Below, piece by piece: positions 1 through 6,352 of a stretch of DNA of 18,618 nucleotides. The notes beneath the pieces were generated by a model. It was not told where the DNA came from. It did no database searches and was given only the letters and a program-made list of their open reading frames with translations. The stretch is from JBDUDK01 sp040002995 (GTDB lineage Bacteria; Actinomycetota; Acidimicrobiia; Acidimicrobiales; Ilumatobacteraceae): NCBI GenBank assembly GCA_040002995.1, contig JBDUDK010000072.1:1-18618 (forward strand), in the 5' to 3' direction. Each line of letters opens with the position of its first letter. Position 1 is the stretch's first letter. Both the position numbers and the translations under genes were made by a program.

Positions 1-39
1 CGGCTATGACACGCGGCTATGACACGCGGCTATGACACG
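1..39. repeat. Three perfect tandem copies of a 13-bp unit
   Basis: The unit CGGCTATGACACG occurs three times head to tail at 1-13, 14-26 and 27-39, without a mismatch. A degenerate fourth fragment (GTCAGGACACC) follows. The array sits just beyond the stop codon of the minus-strand lipid kinase and is cut by the window edge, so the true copy number may be higher. The unit is not palindromic. I cannot assign a function; a slippage-prone minisatellite or binding-site array are both possible. Confidence 0.9.
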
Positions 40-54
40 GTCAGGACACCGAGT

Positions 55-942
55 TCACGGGACGGGAGCGTCGACCGGACGCTGAATCGCGAGCGCGCCA
101 CGACGGATCGAGAACTCTAAGGGACCCCTCACGCCCGTTAGCTCACCGTCAAGTGTCACATCGATCGCGCGGGGCCGGGTGCTGACGAGGACACTCGGTG
201 CGACCAACCGCACGAGGGTGGGCGACCGGTCGACTCGAGCGGTCAGCAGTACAAACGCGGCACGAAGCTTGGCCAAAACGCCCTCGGCCCGAAGGACCCG
301 TACGTCGAGCACGCCCTCGCGGAGCCCCTCGCGCTCAGCAATCTCATTGAGGGACAACCCATATATCCCGTTGCCGACAAAGAGCATCCAGGTCGTGATG
401 TGTTCGCCGTTAACTGTCACCTCGAGGCGTTGGCGACGCGGAAGCTCGATTGCGATCGCGACGAGGTTTGCGATCCTCTTGGGGAGCAACCGCTGGAGAC
501 GTTCGCGTCGGCGGACCATCGCCGGATACCAGCCGGCCACGACGTTGTTAAGGAACACGTGTCCGCTCATGTCGCCGACGTCGATCTTGGTGATGACGCC
601 CGACGAGATCGCCTCCACGACGCGATCGACCGACTCGAGGCCAACCTGCGTCGCGAAATGGTTTCGGGTGCCACCGGGTACGGGCACGAGCGCGGTCGTT
701 GAACCGAGCAACACCTCTGCAGTGGTTCTTAGTGTTCCATCGCCTCCGATTGCCGCTACGAACGGGGCGCCGTCGACGACCGCGGCCCGAACCGTGCGGC
801 GCAGCAGATGAGGATGCTCGACCTCGATGACGCGGAGCGTCGGAACCCGCTCGAAGAGCTCGGCGGCGACGGCATTAGAATTGCCGCCACCCGCGTTGAC
901 GATAGCGACGCCCTGTGATTTGGACTCGCGCTCCGGCGTCAA
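55..942 (-). CDS. Diacylglycerol kinase-family lipid kinase (YegS/LCB5 type)
   Basis: This 295-residue protein looks like an ATP-dependent lipid kinase of the DAGK catalytic family, which phosphorylates diacylglycerol, sphingoid bases or related lipids at the membrane face. The nucleotide-binding GGDGT motif is at residues 66-70 and the PGGTRNHFA loop (family pattern PxGTxN) at 89-97. The C-terminal half has the usual beta-rich lipid-binding fold ending in a DGE element. Length is normal for the family. The only in-frame start near the N-terminus is TTG at 942, eight bases after the stop of the BON gene, with no clear Shine-Dalgarno; translation is probably coupled to that gene. The lipid substrate cannot be read from sequence. 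A second, dissimilar kinase of this family lies at 15700-16587. Confidence 0.88.
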   Translation of the reverse strand: MTPERESKSQGVAIVNAGGGNSNAVAAELFERVPTLRVIEVEHPHLLRRTVRAAVVDGAPFVAAIGGDGTLRTTAEVLLGSTTALVPVPGGTRNHFATQVGLESVDRVVEAISSGVITKIDVGDMSGHVFLNNVVAGWYPAMVRRRERLQRLLPKRIANLVAIAIELPRRQRLEVTVNGEHITTWMLFVGNGIYGLSLNEIAEREGLREGVLDVRVLRAEGVLAKLRAAFVLLTARVDRSPTLVRLVAPSVLVSTRPRAIDVTLDGELTGVRGPLEFSIRRGALAIQRPVDAPVP

Positions 943-950
943 CTCGGCGG

Positions 951-1316
951 TTACGCCGGTACGACGATCGGTACTGGATGCTGGATCCGGACCTCGCGCA
1001 CACCATTGACGTTCGCGGCGACTTCGGTGGCGATCCGAGTCAGGACGTCGTCCGGGCGGCCAACGAGGGTGGCGACGCCGTCAGTCACACCGTCAACTTC
1101 GATGCCGCGTCTACCGGTAAGGCGCGGATCGCTCGACATCGCCGCCCGAACCCGCGCCTCGGTGAAGAGGTCGCTTCGGCCGACGCCGCGCCGGCTTGGC
1201 AGGGCGCGCAGGTACCGCCACCAACGCTGCGCCTCTACGCGGTGACGCCAAACCCACCACGCCGTGCTCACAGTGGCGACGGATCGCAACGACTTCCGCA
1301 TGCGCTTAAGCACCAT
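951..1316 (-). CDS. BON-domain protein
   Basis: This is a small basic protein of about 121 residues. Its C-terminal half (about residues 50-115) resembles a BON domain, a roughly 60-residue module found in envelope, osmotic-stress and mechanosensitive-channel proteins and thought to bind phospholipid or peptidoglycan. The pattern is an amphipathic helix (EARVRAAMSSDP), then IEVDGVTDGVATLVGRP, then a helix ending in VNGVREVRIQ. The N-terminal half is rich in W and R (WWVWRHR). I chose the ATG at 1316 because a stress-type promoter (1326-1350) would lie just upstream. An in-frame ATG at 1352 gives 133 residues, and the open frame continues further upstream without coding character. It is followed after 8 bases by the lipid kinase, so the two likely form an operon. 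Confidence 0.75.
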   Translation of the reverse strand: MVLKRMRKSLRSVATVSTAWWVWRHRVEAQRWWRYLRALPSRRGVGRSDLFTEARVRAAMSSDPRLTGRRGIEVDGVTDGVATLVGRPDDVLTRIATEVAANVNGVREVRIQHPVPIVVPA

Positions 1317-1325
1317 AGGGGTGCT

Positions 1326-1350
1326 GTTCCCACTCCGCCCTCTTCTAAAC
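1326..1350 (-). promoter_or_regulatory. Possible stress-sigma promoter of the BON/lipid-kinase operon
   Basis: On the minus strand GTTT (1347-1350) is followed by 15 bases and GGGAAC (1326-1331). This resembles the SigF/SigB-type pattern GTTT-N15-17-GGGTA but has a weaker -10 and a spacer of 15 instead of the 16 seen elsewhere in this window. The ATG at 1316 lies nine bases beyond the -10 element, so the leader would be extremely short. Confidence 0.35.
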
Positions 1351-1481
1351 ATCGCAGCGCTGCGCACTTTGAAATACGCCTTGACGACTCTTACGTCTAG
1401 ACGTGCGCGTCCGCGGGAACAAAACCGACAACGTCTTGATCCGCAGGACGTGAGGTCCGAAGGGACGAAGGAGAAACTGTC

Positions 1482-2057
1482 ATGGCACGCGTCGTGCGAG
1501 AACCTGGGTATGAAGATACGACCCTTGACCCCCCGCCCCCATACGCGGTGGCGGCCCCTCCTCCCGTCGTTGTTCGGGAGACCCCTGTGGTAGAGGTCAG
1601 CCAGACCACTCCTGCAGTTGCGGTCGTTGACGACACGGTGACGAGCGCCCGGTTCCCCTCGCCGACCCAGATTCTGGTCGGAGCTGTGGCCGGTGCCCTC
1701 CTCGTGTTCGGCATCATTGCCATTGCTCGTGGCGGTTTCTCCGGCTCGCTGAACGAGCCCTCTTTCACAATCGTTGGCATACGCCACACGACCGCGATTG
1801 GACTCGTTGAGATCGCTGCCGGGTTCGTCCTCGGCATCTGCGCCATGGCGCCCGGATTGCGGGGGCTGTCTGGCTTTCTCGGCGTCTTGATGGTCGCCGG
1901 CGGTATCGCCGTAGTCGTCGATCTTTCGACCCGGACCCGTCTGCACACGGACCGCGGCCTGGGATGGCTGGCGATCCTGTTCGGTGCGGTGGTTGTACTG
2001 AGCTCGTTGTTTGCTGTGCGCCGCACCGCGACTCGTCGGGTCGTCACCCGCGCCTGA
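1482..2057 (+). CDS. Four-helix membrane protein of unknown function
   Basis: This 191-residue protein is not one I can name. The first 60 residues are soluble and rich in proline and valine (PPPPYAVAAPPPVVV). Four hydrophobic segments follow at about residues 64-86, 103-125, 128-148 and 160-178, and the tail is arginine-rich (RRTATRRVVTRA), which suggests a cytoplasmic C-terminus. A good ribosome site (AGGAG, eight bases before the ATG) fixes the start. It is divergent from the BON gene across 1317-1481. A weak GTCT-N16-GGGAAC match at 1395-1420 could be its promoter. A strong hairpin follows 24 bases after the stop, so it is probably transcribed alone. Confidence 0.8.
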   Translation: MARVVREPGYEDTTLDPPPPYAVAAPPPVVVRETPVVEVSQTTPAVAVVDDTVTSARFPSPTQILVGAVAGALLVFGIIAIARGGFSGSLNEPSFTIVGIRHTTAIGLVEIAAGFVLGICAMAPGLRGLSGFLGVLMVAGGIAVVVDLSTRTRLHTDRGLGWLAILFGAVVVLSSLFAVRRTATRRVVTRA

Positions 2058-2081
2058 CGCTACGCCGTCACATCGCGCGAT

Positions 2082-2118
2082 CACGGAAGGCCCGGCCCTC
2101 GCGGCCGGGCCTTCCGTG
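2082..2118 (+). terminator. Strong GC-rich hairpin, probable terminator
   Basis: A perfect 16-bp stem (2082-2097 pairing with 2103-2118) encloses the five-base loop CTCGC. It lies just after the membrane-protein gene. There is no run of T, as is common for terminators in high-GC actinobacteria. Because it is a perfect inverted repeat it would fold equally in antisense RNA. Confidence 0.75.
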
Positions 2119-2315
2119 TGTCCGCCAGCGTCCGACCTGACGCCCACGGAGAGCCCCTGCTCACAGTGGGTGGCGAGGACGGGATGCCCCATGTAACCTG
2201 ACTGACGGCACGACAGGTCCCGAACGTGCTGGGCCCGGCGAAAACCGGTTCCGGGAGCGGTGCTCCAGACCCTGGCAGCGCGTCGGCATGGACGCTTAGC
2301 TAAGCAGGGGGATGG

Positions 2316-2687
2316 ATGATGACCTCTTCCGTTTCAACGTCTGATTCAACGGTTCGCCAGCGCGACTGCGCGCCCGTCTTGACCAGGGACGGCGACCGGA
2401 CGGTCATATGGCTGGAAGGGGACCACGACATCGCCACCGTGTTCGCCCTGGCCGACGCGCTGGAGAAGGCAACGTCGGCCGACGATGCCGACCTGGTGGT
2501 CGACTTGAGCGGTGTCACGTTCATCGGCGCCGCAACGATCGGGGTGTTGCTGCGGGCATCGGACAACCTACGCCGCCAGTCTCGAAGCTTGGCGTTGCGC
2601 GCGCCCTCGAGATGTGCGGCGCGCGTCATCGAGGTGTTTGGCCTCAAAGGCCTCGTACAGGCCGGCACCGCCGACGCCGGCGGCTAG
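2316..2687 (+). CDS. STAS-domain protein, anti-sigma-factor-antagonist-like
   Basis: This 123-residue single-domain STAS protein resembles SpoIIAA/RsbV. Such proteins bind an anti-sigma kinase when unphosphorylated and so free a stress or sporulation sigma factor. The diagnostic core VVDLSGVTFI lies at residues 61-70, followed by GAATIGVLLRA. Relatives have D-S-S-G or D-A-S-T at the phosphorylation loop. Here it is G71-A72-A73-T74, so the usual aspartate and phosphoserine are absent; Thr74 is the only hydroxyl residue in the loop. A GGGGG-type ribosome site (2307-2311) precedes two adjacent ATGs at 2316 and 2319. It lies 33 bases before a GAF-ANTAR gene, and no anti-sigma kinase is seen in the window. 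Confidence 0.85.
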   Translation: MMTSSVSTSDSTVRQRDCAPVLTRDGDRTVIWLEGDHDIATVFALADALEKATSADDADLVVDLSGVTFIGAATIGVLLRASDNLRRQSRSLALRAPSRCAARVIEVFGLKGLVQAGTADAGG

Positions 2688-2720
2688 GTGAGCCTGGCCT
2701 GTAGCGGGAGTCCTTGAGCA

Positions 2721-3446
2721 ATGTCGGGCGAGCGGCGAGACCGCATACTGCGCAAGCTGACCGGCGACATACCGTCCAAGGGGGAAACCAAGCGGCTTTG
2801 TGAGGTCTGCAGGGACATCACCGGGATGACCGGCGCCGGGATCATGCTCATGGCCGGAGAAGTGCCCCAAGGCTCGGTCTGCACAACGAACGCCGTAAGC
2901 GCGAGGGTCGAGGAGTTGCAGTTCGAGCTCGGCGAAGGACCGTGCGTCGACGCCCATCATCAGGGCCGGCCGGTGCTCGAGCCCGACCTGGCCGCACCGG
3001 CCATCCCCCGCTGGCTCGCGTTCACGGGGCCGGCCGTCGAGGCGGGTGTGCGGGCGGTGTTCGGCTTTCCCCTTCTGGTCGGGGAGGTTCGGCTTGGCGC
3101 CCTGAACCTGTACTGCGACCAGCCCGGGTCCCTCACCGCTGAACAACACGCCGACGCCCTGGTGATGGCGGGCATCGCGGCCCAGGCGGTCTTGCTGATG
3201 CAGGCCAACGCCCCGCCCGGAAAGCTGGCCCTCGAGCTGGAGGCGGGCGGGAACTTCCAGTACGTCGTGCACCAGGCGGCAGGCATGGTGGCCGCGCAAC
3301 TCGAAGTGAGCGTCGGCCAAGCCCTAATCCGTCTGCGGGCGTACGCGTTCGGCAATGACCGACCGCTCATCGAGGTCGCCAAAGAAGTTGTGGCCCGAAC
3401 GCTGCGCTTCGATGATCACGCCGGCGAAAGGCGCTTGGCGCCGTGA
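2721..3446 (+). CDS. GAF-ANTAR regulator (putative RNA-binding antiterminator)
   Basis: This 241-residue protein has an N-terminal GAF sensory domain (about 20-165, with GEGPCVDA at 71-78 and the typical GALNLY strand near 126-131). A C-terminal ANTAR domain follows (about 175-230; HQAAGMVAAQ at 184-193, then LRAYAF and VAKEVV). ANTAR proteins bind paired hairpins in nascent RNA and prevent termination; GAF domains sense small ligands or redox state. The ANTAR part keeps the alanine/aromatic pattern but lacks the commoner QAKG form (QAAG here). GGGAG lies upstream of the ATG at 2721 with a long spacer. It is probably co-transcribed with the STAS gene. The ligand and RNA target are unknown. 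Confidence 0.85.
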   Translation: MSGERRDRILRKLTGDIPSKGETKRLCEVCRDITGMTGAGIMLMAGEVPQGSVCTTNAVSARVEELQFELGEGPCVDAHHQGRPVLEPDLAAPAIPRWLAFTGPAVEAGVRAVFGFPLLVGEVRLGALNLYCDQPGSLTAEQHADALVMAGIAAQAVLLMQANAPPGKLALELEAGGNFQYVVHQAAGMVAAQLEVSVGQALIRLRAYAFGNDRPLIEVAKEVVARTLRFDDHAGERRLAP

Positions 3447-3588
3447 GCTCATCGAGCCCTAGTCCGCAGTATGTGCAGAAGCTCGGCGGAGAATTTTCAC
3501 TATCGATCATTACCCGAAAACCATATGATGCGACTGCGGCCTCCACCTTGGGACGGCCCACGGTCGCGACGTGGTGACTGGAGAACCC

Positions 3589-4353
3589 ATGTCCAGAGAA
3601 GCCGTCCTGGCCAGAACACTGGTGGAGCTCGCCGACACCCTTGTCGACGACTTCGACGTCGTTGAGTTGCTGACCCTTCTTGCCGACCGCTGTGTCGACG
3701 TGCTCGATGTGGCCGCGGCCGGGCTGATGCTCGTGGCTCCCGAAGGCGACTTGCGGGTGATGGCGTCGTCGAGCGAGGCGATGCGCGTGCTCGAGCTGTT
3801 CGAGCTGCAGGCGCAGGAAGGTCCGTGCCTCGACTCCTACCGCACGGGTCTTCCCATCGTGAACCAGGATCTCGCCTCCGTCGACGGTCGGTGGCCCCGA
3901 TTCGCAGCCGAGGCGCTTGCGGCCGGTTTTCATTCCGTGCATGCCCTCCCCATGCGGCTGCGCGGAACCGTCATCGGGGCGCTCAACTTGTTCCACGTCG
4001 ACGCGGGCGACATGAGGCCCGCCGATATCGAGGTGGCGCAGGCTCTCGCCGATGTCGCCACGATCGCCATCCTCCAACACCGCGCCACCCTTGAGGGGCA
4101 ACTCGTGAACGAGCAGCTCCAGATGGCGCTCAACAGCCGGATCGTTATCGAGCAGGCCAAAGGCATGACGGCCGAGCGGTTGGGGCTCAACATGGAGCAG
4201 GCCTTTTCCACGCTGCGCAACCACGCCCGCAGCCACAACCTTCTGCTGGTCGACGTCGCCCGCGACATCATCACCGGCACGCTCTGCGCGGCGGCACTCG
4301 ATCCTTTGCCGGGCTCTGCTGGCAGCTCCGTAATGCACGACGACCAGTCGTAA
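3589..4353 (+). CDS. GAF-ANTAR regulator (putative RNA-binding antiterminator)
   Basis: This second GAF-ANTAR protein is about 254 residues from the ATG at 3589. That start is preferred over the in-frame GTG at 3571 because GGAGA (3580-3584) is correctly spaced for it. The GAF domain is about 10-165 (QEGPCLDSY at 76-84, GALNLFHVD at 130-138). The ANTAR domain is about 176-232, with the classical core SRIVIEQAKGMTAERLGL. A conserved MEQAFSTLRNHAR helix follows. It closely parallels the preceding gene in architecture and in the QEGPC/GEGPC motif, so the pair probably arose by duplication and diverged. The 142-base gap between them includes an AT-richer stretch near 3491-3530 that may carry a separate promoter. 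It converges on the transporter gene with 11 bases between stops. Confidence 0.88.
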   Translation: MSREAVLARTLVELADTLVDDFDVVELLTLLADRCVDVLDVAAAGLMLVAPEGDLRVMASSSEAMRVLELFELQAQEGPCLDSYRTGLPIVNQDLASVDGRWPRFAAEALAAGFHSVHALPMRLRGTVIGALNLFHVDAGDMRPADIEVAQALADVATIAILQHRATLEGQLVNEQLQMALNSRIVIEQAKGMTAERLGLNMEQAFSTLRNHARSHNLLLVDVARDIITGTLCAAALDPLPGSAGSSVMHDDQS

Positions 4354-4364
4354 CGGCCGCCGCG

Positions 4365-5681
4365 CTAGGACACCGCGAGGAGGGCGATCGCGCCCGCCGT
4401 CATCACCAAGACCGTGACCCAGCCCAAGACCCTCGCCAGCCACCCGCTCTTGTACTCGCCCATAATCGATCGATCGCTGGCGATCACCATGACGATGACC
4501 AGGAAGGGCGCGGCCGCCAGCGCGTTGACGAGTCCGACGATCACCAGCAGACGGATCGGATTCACCCCGACCAGGCTGAATGCCGCGCCGCCGGCGGTGC
4601 CCAGGACCACGAGTGCGTAAAAGGTGGGCGCCTCCCGTACCGACCGAGAAAAGCCCCATCGCTTACCGATCAGCCCGGCGAGGCCCGCGGATCCCGATCC
4701 CGCCAGCACTGGTACCGCGAGCATGCCCGTGCCGATGAAGCCCAACGAGAAGAGCGCTTTAGCCATTGTTCCGCCGGCCGGCTGCAGACCCTTGGCCGCC
4801 TCGGCTGCAGATTGGATCTGGACGGGGCCGTGCTTCCCGATCGTCGCCGCGCAGGCCACCACGATCGCCAACATGACGAGGTTCGATAGGGCCATGCCGC
4901 TGAACACGTCGACGCGGCTGAGGCGCTGTTTTTCCCTCGCTTCATGGCGGGGCCGTTGGCGCAAAGGCACCGCCCGGCTTCCTCCGACGTCTTCTTCGCG
5001 AAGTTCCTCGACCCGATTCGCGCTTTGCCAGAAGAACAGGTACGGCGAGATCGTGGTGCCGAGAACGGCAACGAGAAGCAGTAGGTATTCCCTCGACGCG
5101 TGAGGGTGGGGAATGAACAGATTCCGCGCGACGGCGCTCCACGACACGTCGGAGAGGAAAACCACCGGGATGTAGGCAAGCAGAGAGAGCGCAAGCGCCT
5201 TGAACACCGTCGAGATGCGAGTGAACGAACCGCCGATGAGCAGCGCGATGATCGTTGCCCCCGCTATCACGGCCCACACCGATGGCGGTCCAAGGCCCAG
5301 CAGATCCATGCCGCTGCCGATGGCCAGTAGGTCAGCGGCGATGTTCAGCGCATTCGCGCAAAGGAGCGCGGCGATGAGCACCGCAATGATCGCTCGGCCG
5401 GTACGCGAGAACCGTTCACGCGCCAGCTCCCCCAGCCCTTTGCCGCTGGCGAGCGCCGTCCGGTCGCATATTTCTTGGGTGGCGGCCATCAACGGGAACG
5501 TGAGGAGCGCGCTCCAGATCAGCGAGAGGCCGAATCGGGCCCCAGCCTGTGAGTAGGTGGCGATGCCCGACGGGTCATCGTCGGACGCTCCTGTGATCAG
5601 CCCAGGACCGAACGCCCGCACGTAGCGGGCCAAACCTTTCGGCCGAGCCGCACCGTCGGTCTCGAGTTGGCTCGCCCTCAC
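4365..5681 (-). CDS. NRAMP-related divalent-metal transporter, divergent clade
   Basis: This polytopic inner-membrane protein of about 438 residues belongs to the NRAMP superfamily, which imports divalent metals with protons. The first helix begins GPGLITGASDDDPSGIATY, where classical NRAMPs have DPGN. The sixth helix reads LGTTISPYLFFWQSANRVEEL, where classical members have a metal-binding MPH. Both metal-site signatures are therefore altered, so Mn/Fe specificity should not be assumed. A charged loop rich in R and E separates the middle helices. The open frame extends to a GTG at 5789, but a stress-type promoter (5693-5718) lies inside that extension, so I take the GTG at 5681, about 24 residues before the first helix. 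There is no clear ribosome site, consistent with a near-leaderless transcript. Confidence 0.85.
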   Translation of the reverse strand: MRASQLETDGAARPKGLARYVRAFGPGLITGASDDDPSGIATYSQAGARFGLSLIWSALLTFPLMAATQEICDRTALASGKGLGELARERFSRTGRAIIAVLIAALLCANALNIAADLLAIGSGMDLLGLGPPSVWAVIAGATIIALLIGGSFTRISTVFKALALSLLAYIPVVFLSDVSWSAVARNLFIPHPHASREYLLLLVAVLGTTISPYLFFWQSANRVEELREEDVGGSRAVPLRQRPRHEAREKQRLSRVDVFSGMALSNLVMLAIVVACAATIGKHGPVQIQSAAEAAKGLQPAGGTMAKALFSLGFIGTGMLAVPVLAGSGSAGLAGLIGKRWGFSRSVREAPTFYALVVLGTAGGAAFSLVGVNPIRLLVIVGLVNALAAAPFLVIVMVIASDRSIMGEYKSGWLARVLGWVTVLVMTAGAIALLAVS

Positions 5682-5692
5682 GGGTCCGTGAG

Positions 5693-5718
5693 CTACCCAG
5701 CCGTCCGCCGCCCTAAAC
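5693..5718 (-). promoter_or_regulatory. Stress-sigma-type promoter of the NRAMP-related gene
   Basis: On the minus strand GTTT (5715-5718), a 16-base spacer and GGGTAG (5693-5698) form an exact match to the SigF/SigB-type actinobacterial promoter pattern. The expected transcription start would fall about 5-7 bases before the GTG at 5681. The same element with the same spacing faces the other way at 5911-5936. Confidence 0.65.
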
Positions 5719-5910
5719 GAAGCGTCACGAAACGGTCCGAAACGGCATCTCACGAAAGGGCCCGCCACTGCGCGAGACCTAACAGGCACGGGCGGTGGGC
5801 CAAACCGTCGCGAGAGCGCCGCGGTGGCCGGAGTCCAGATCAGCGGGCCCGGAGTTGTCTACGGCACCGTGAGCGGCGCATAGTGGACCCGTCGACTCAA
5901 GATTGTCCAA

Positions 5911-5936
5911 GTTTCGACCTAAGGGGGACGGGGTAA
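5911..5936 (+). promoter_or_regulatory. Stress-sigma-type promoter of the otsA operon
   Basis: GTTT (5911-5914), a 16-base spacer and GGGTAA (5931-5936) match the GTTT-N15-17-GGGTA pattern of SigF/SigB-group promoters. It lies 41 bases before the zinc-ribbon gene that opens the trehalose operon. Assignment to a sigma factor is inference from established consensus sequences. Confidence 0.68.
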
Positions 5937-5977
5937 TACAACCGAAATAACCCAGCAGGTACAAGAGGGGAGAACTG

Positions 5978-6325
5978 ATGACGACGAGTGAAGTCGGAGG
6001 AGTTCGAAGCTCAACAGCCGGCGCACGTGATCGTGATCTGCGAGACCGCAGCGGAGGCATGTCGATTTCTGGTGCCTTCGGGGCGCCGGCTGACGAGCTC
6101 GGTACGACCGACGCTCGCTTCCTGCTCGAGTCCGACGGACTTGCGTGCTGTATGACCTGTGGCCTGGTTACGCGCCCGTGGGTCGTGCGTCTCCCCGATG
6201 TGAAAGGCACGTCTGCGGTCGTGGCGCGCTGTGTGGCCTGCGGAACGCGAGGCACCGTGCACGCGGCGAGTCACTGGGTGCGGGTGACCCGAACGGCGCC
6301 CAACCCTTCGGCGTCCATTGCTTGA
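5978..6325 (+). CDS. Small zinc-ribbon-like protein of unknown function
   Basis: This 115-residue protein has no family I recognise. The first 45 residues are low-complexity and probably disordered. The C-terminal part holds two CxxC knuckles, C58-x2-C61 and C85-x2-C88, 23 residues apart and separated by beta-like sequence (WVVRLPDVKG), with an extra C57. That arrangement suggests one structural zinc site, as in zinc-ribbon or rubredoxin-like modules. A strong ribosome site (AGGGGAG, about six bases before the ATG) fixes the start. It is the first gene after the stress-type promoter at 5911 and sits 27 bases before otsA, so it is probably co-transcribed with the trehalose genes. Confidence 0.7.
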   Translation: MTTSEVGGVRSSTAGARDRDLRDRSGGMSISGAFGAPADELGTTDARFLLESDGLACCMTCGLVTRPWVVRLPDVKGTSAVVARCVACGTRGTVHAASHWVRVTRTAPNPSASIA

Positions 6326-6352
6326 GAACGGATTGGATGGCCGGGCTCGGCG

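Noticed and set aside
661..682. GTTT followed by GGGTAC inside the first lipid-kinase gene
   Set aside because: The spacer is only 11 bases and it lies within coding sequence, so it does not fit the promoter pattern.
1395..1420. GTCT-N16-GGGAAC as a stress promoter of the 191-residue membrane protein
   Set aside because: It has one mismatch in the -35 and an altered -10, so it is too weak to list as a separate promoter, although the spacer is right.
1317..2192. N-terminal extension of the BON open frame to 413 residues
   Set aside because: It lies antisense to the four-helix membrane protein, which has a good ribosome site, and the extension has no coding character.
3367..4659. A 430-residue open frame on the minus strand
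   Set aside because: It runs antisense across the second GAF-ANTAR gene and into the transporter gene; its translation is rich in R, H and G with no recognisable motif, typical of a shadow frame in GC-rich DNA.
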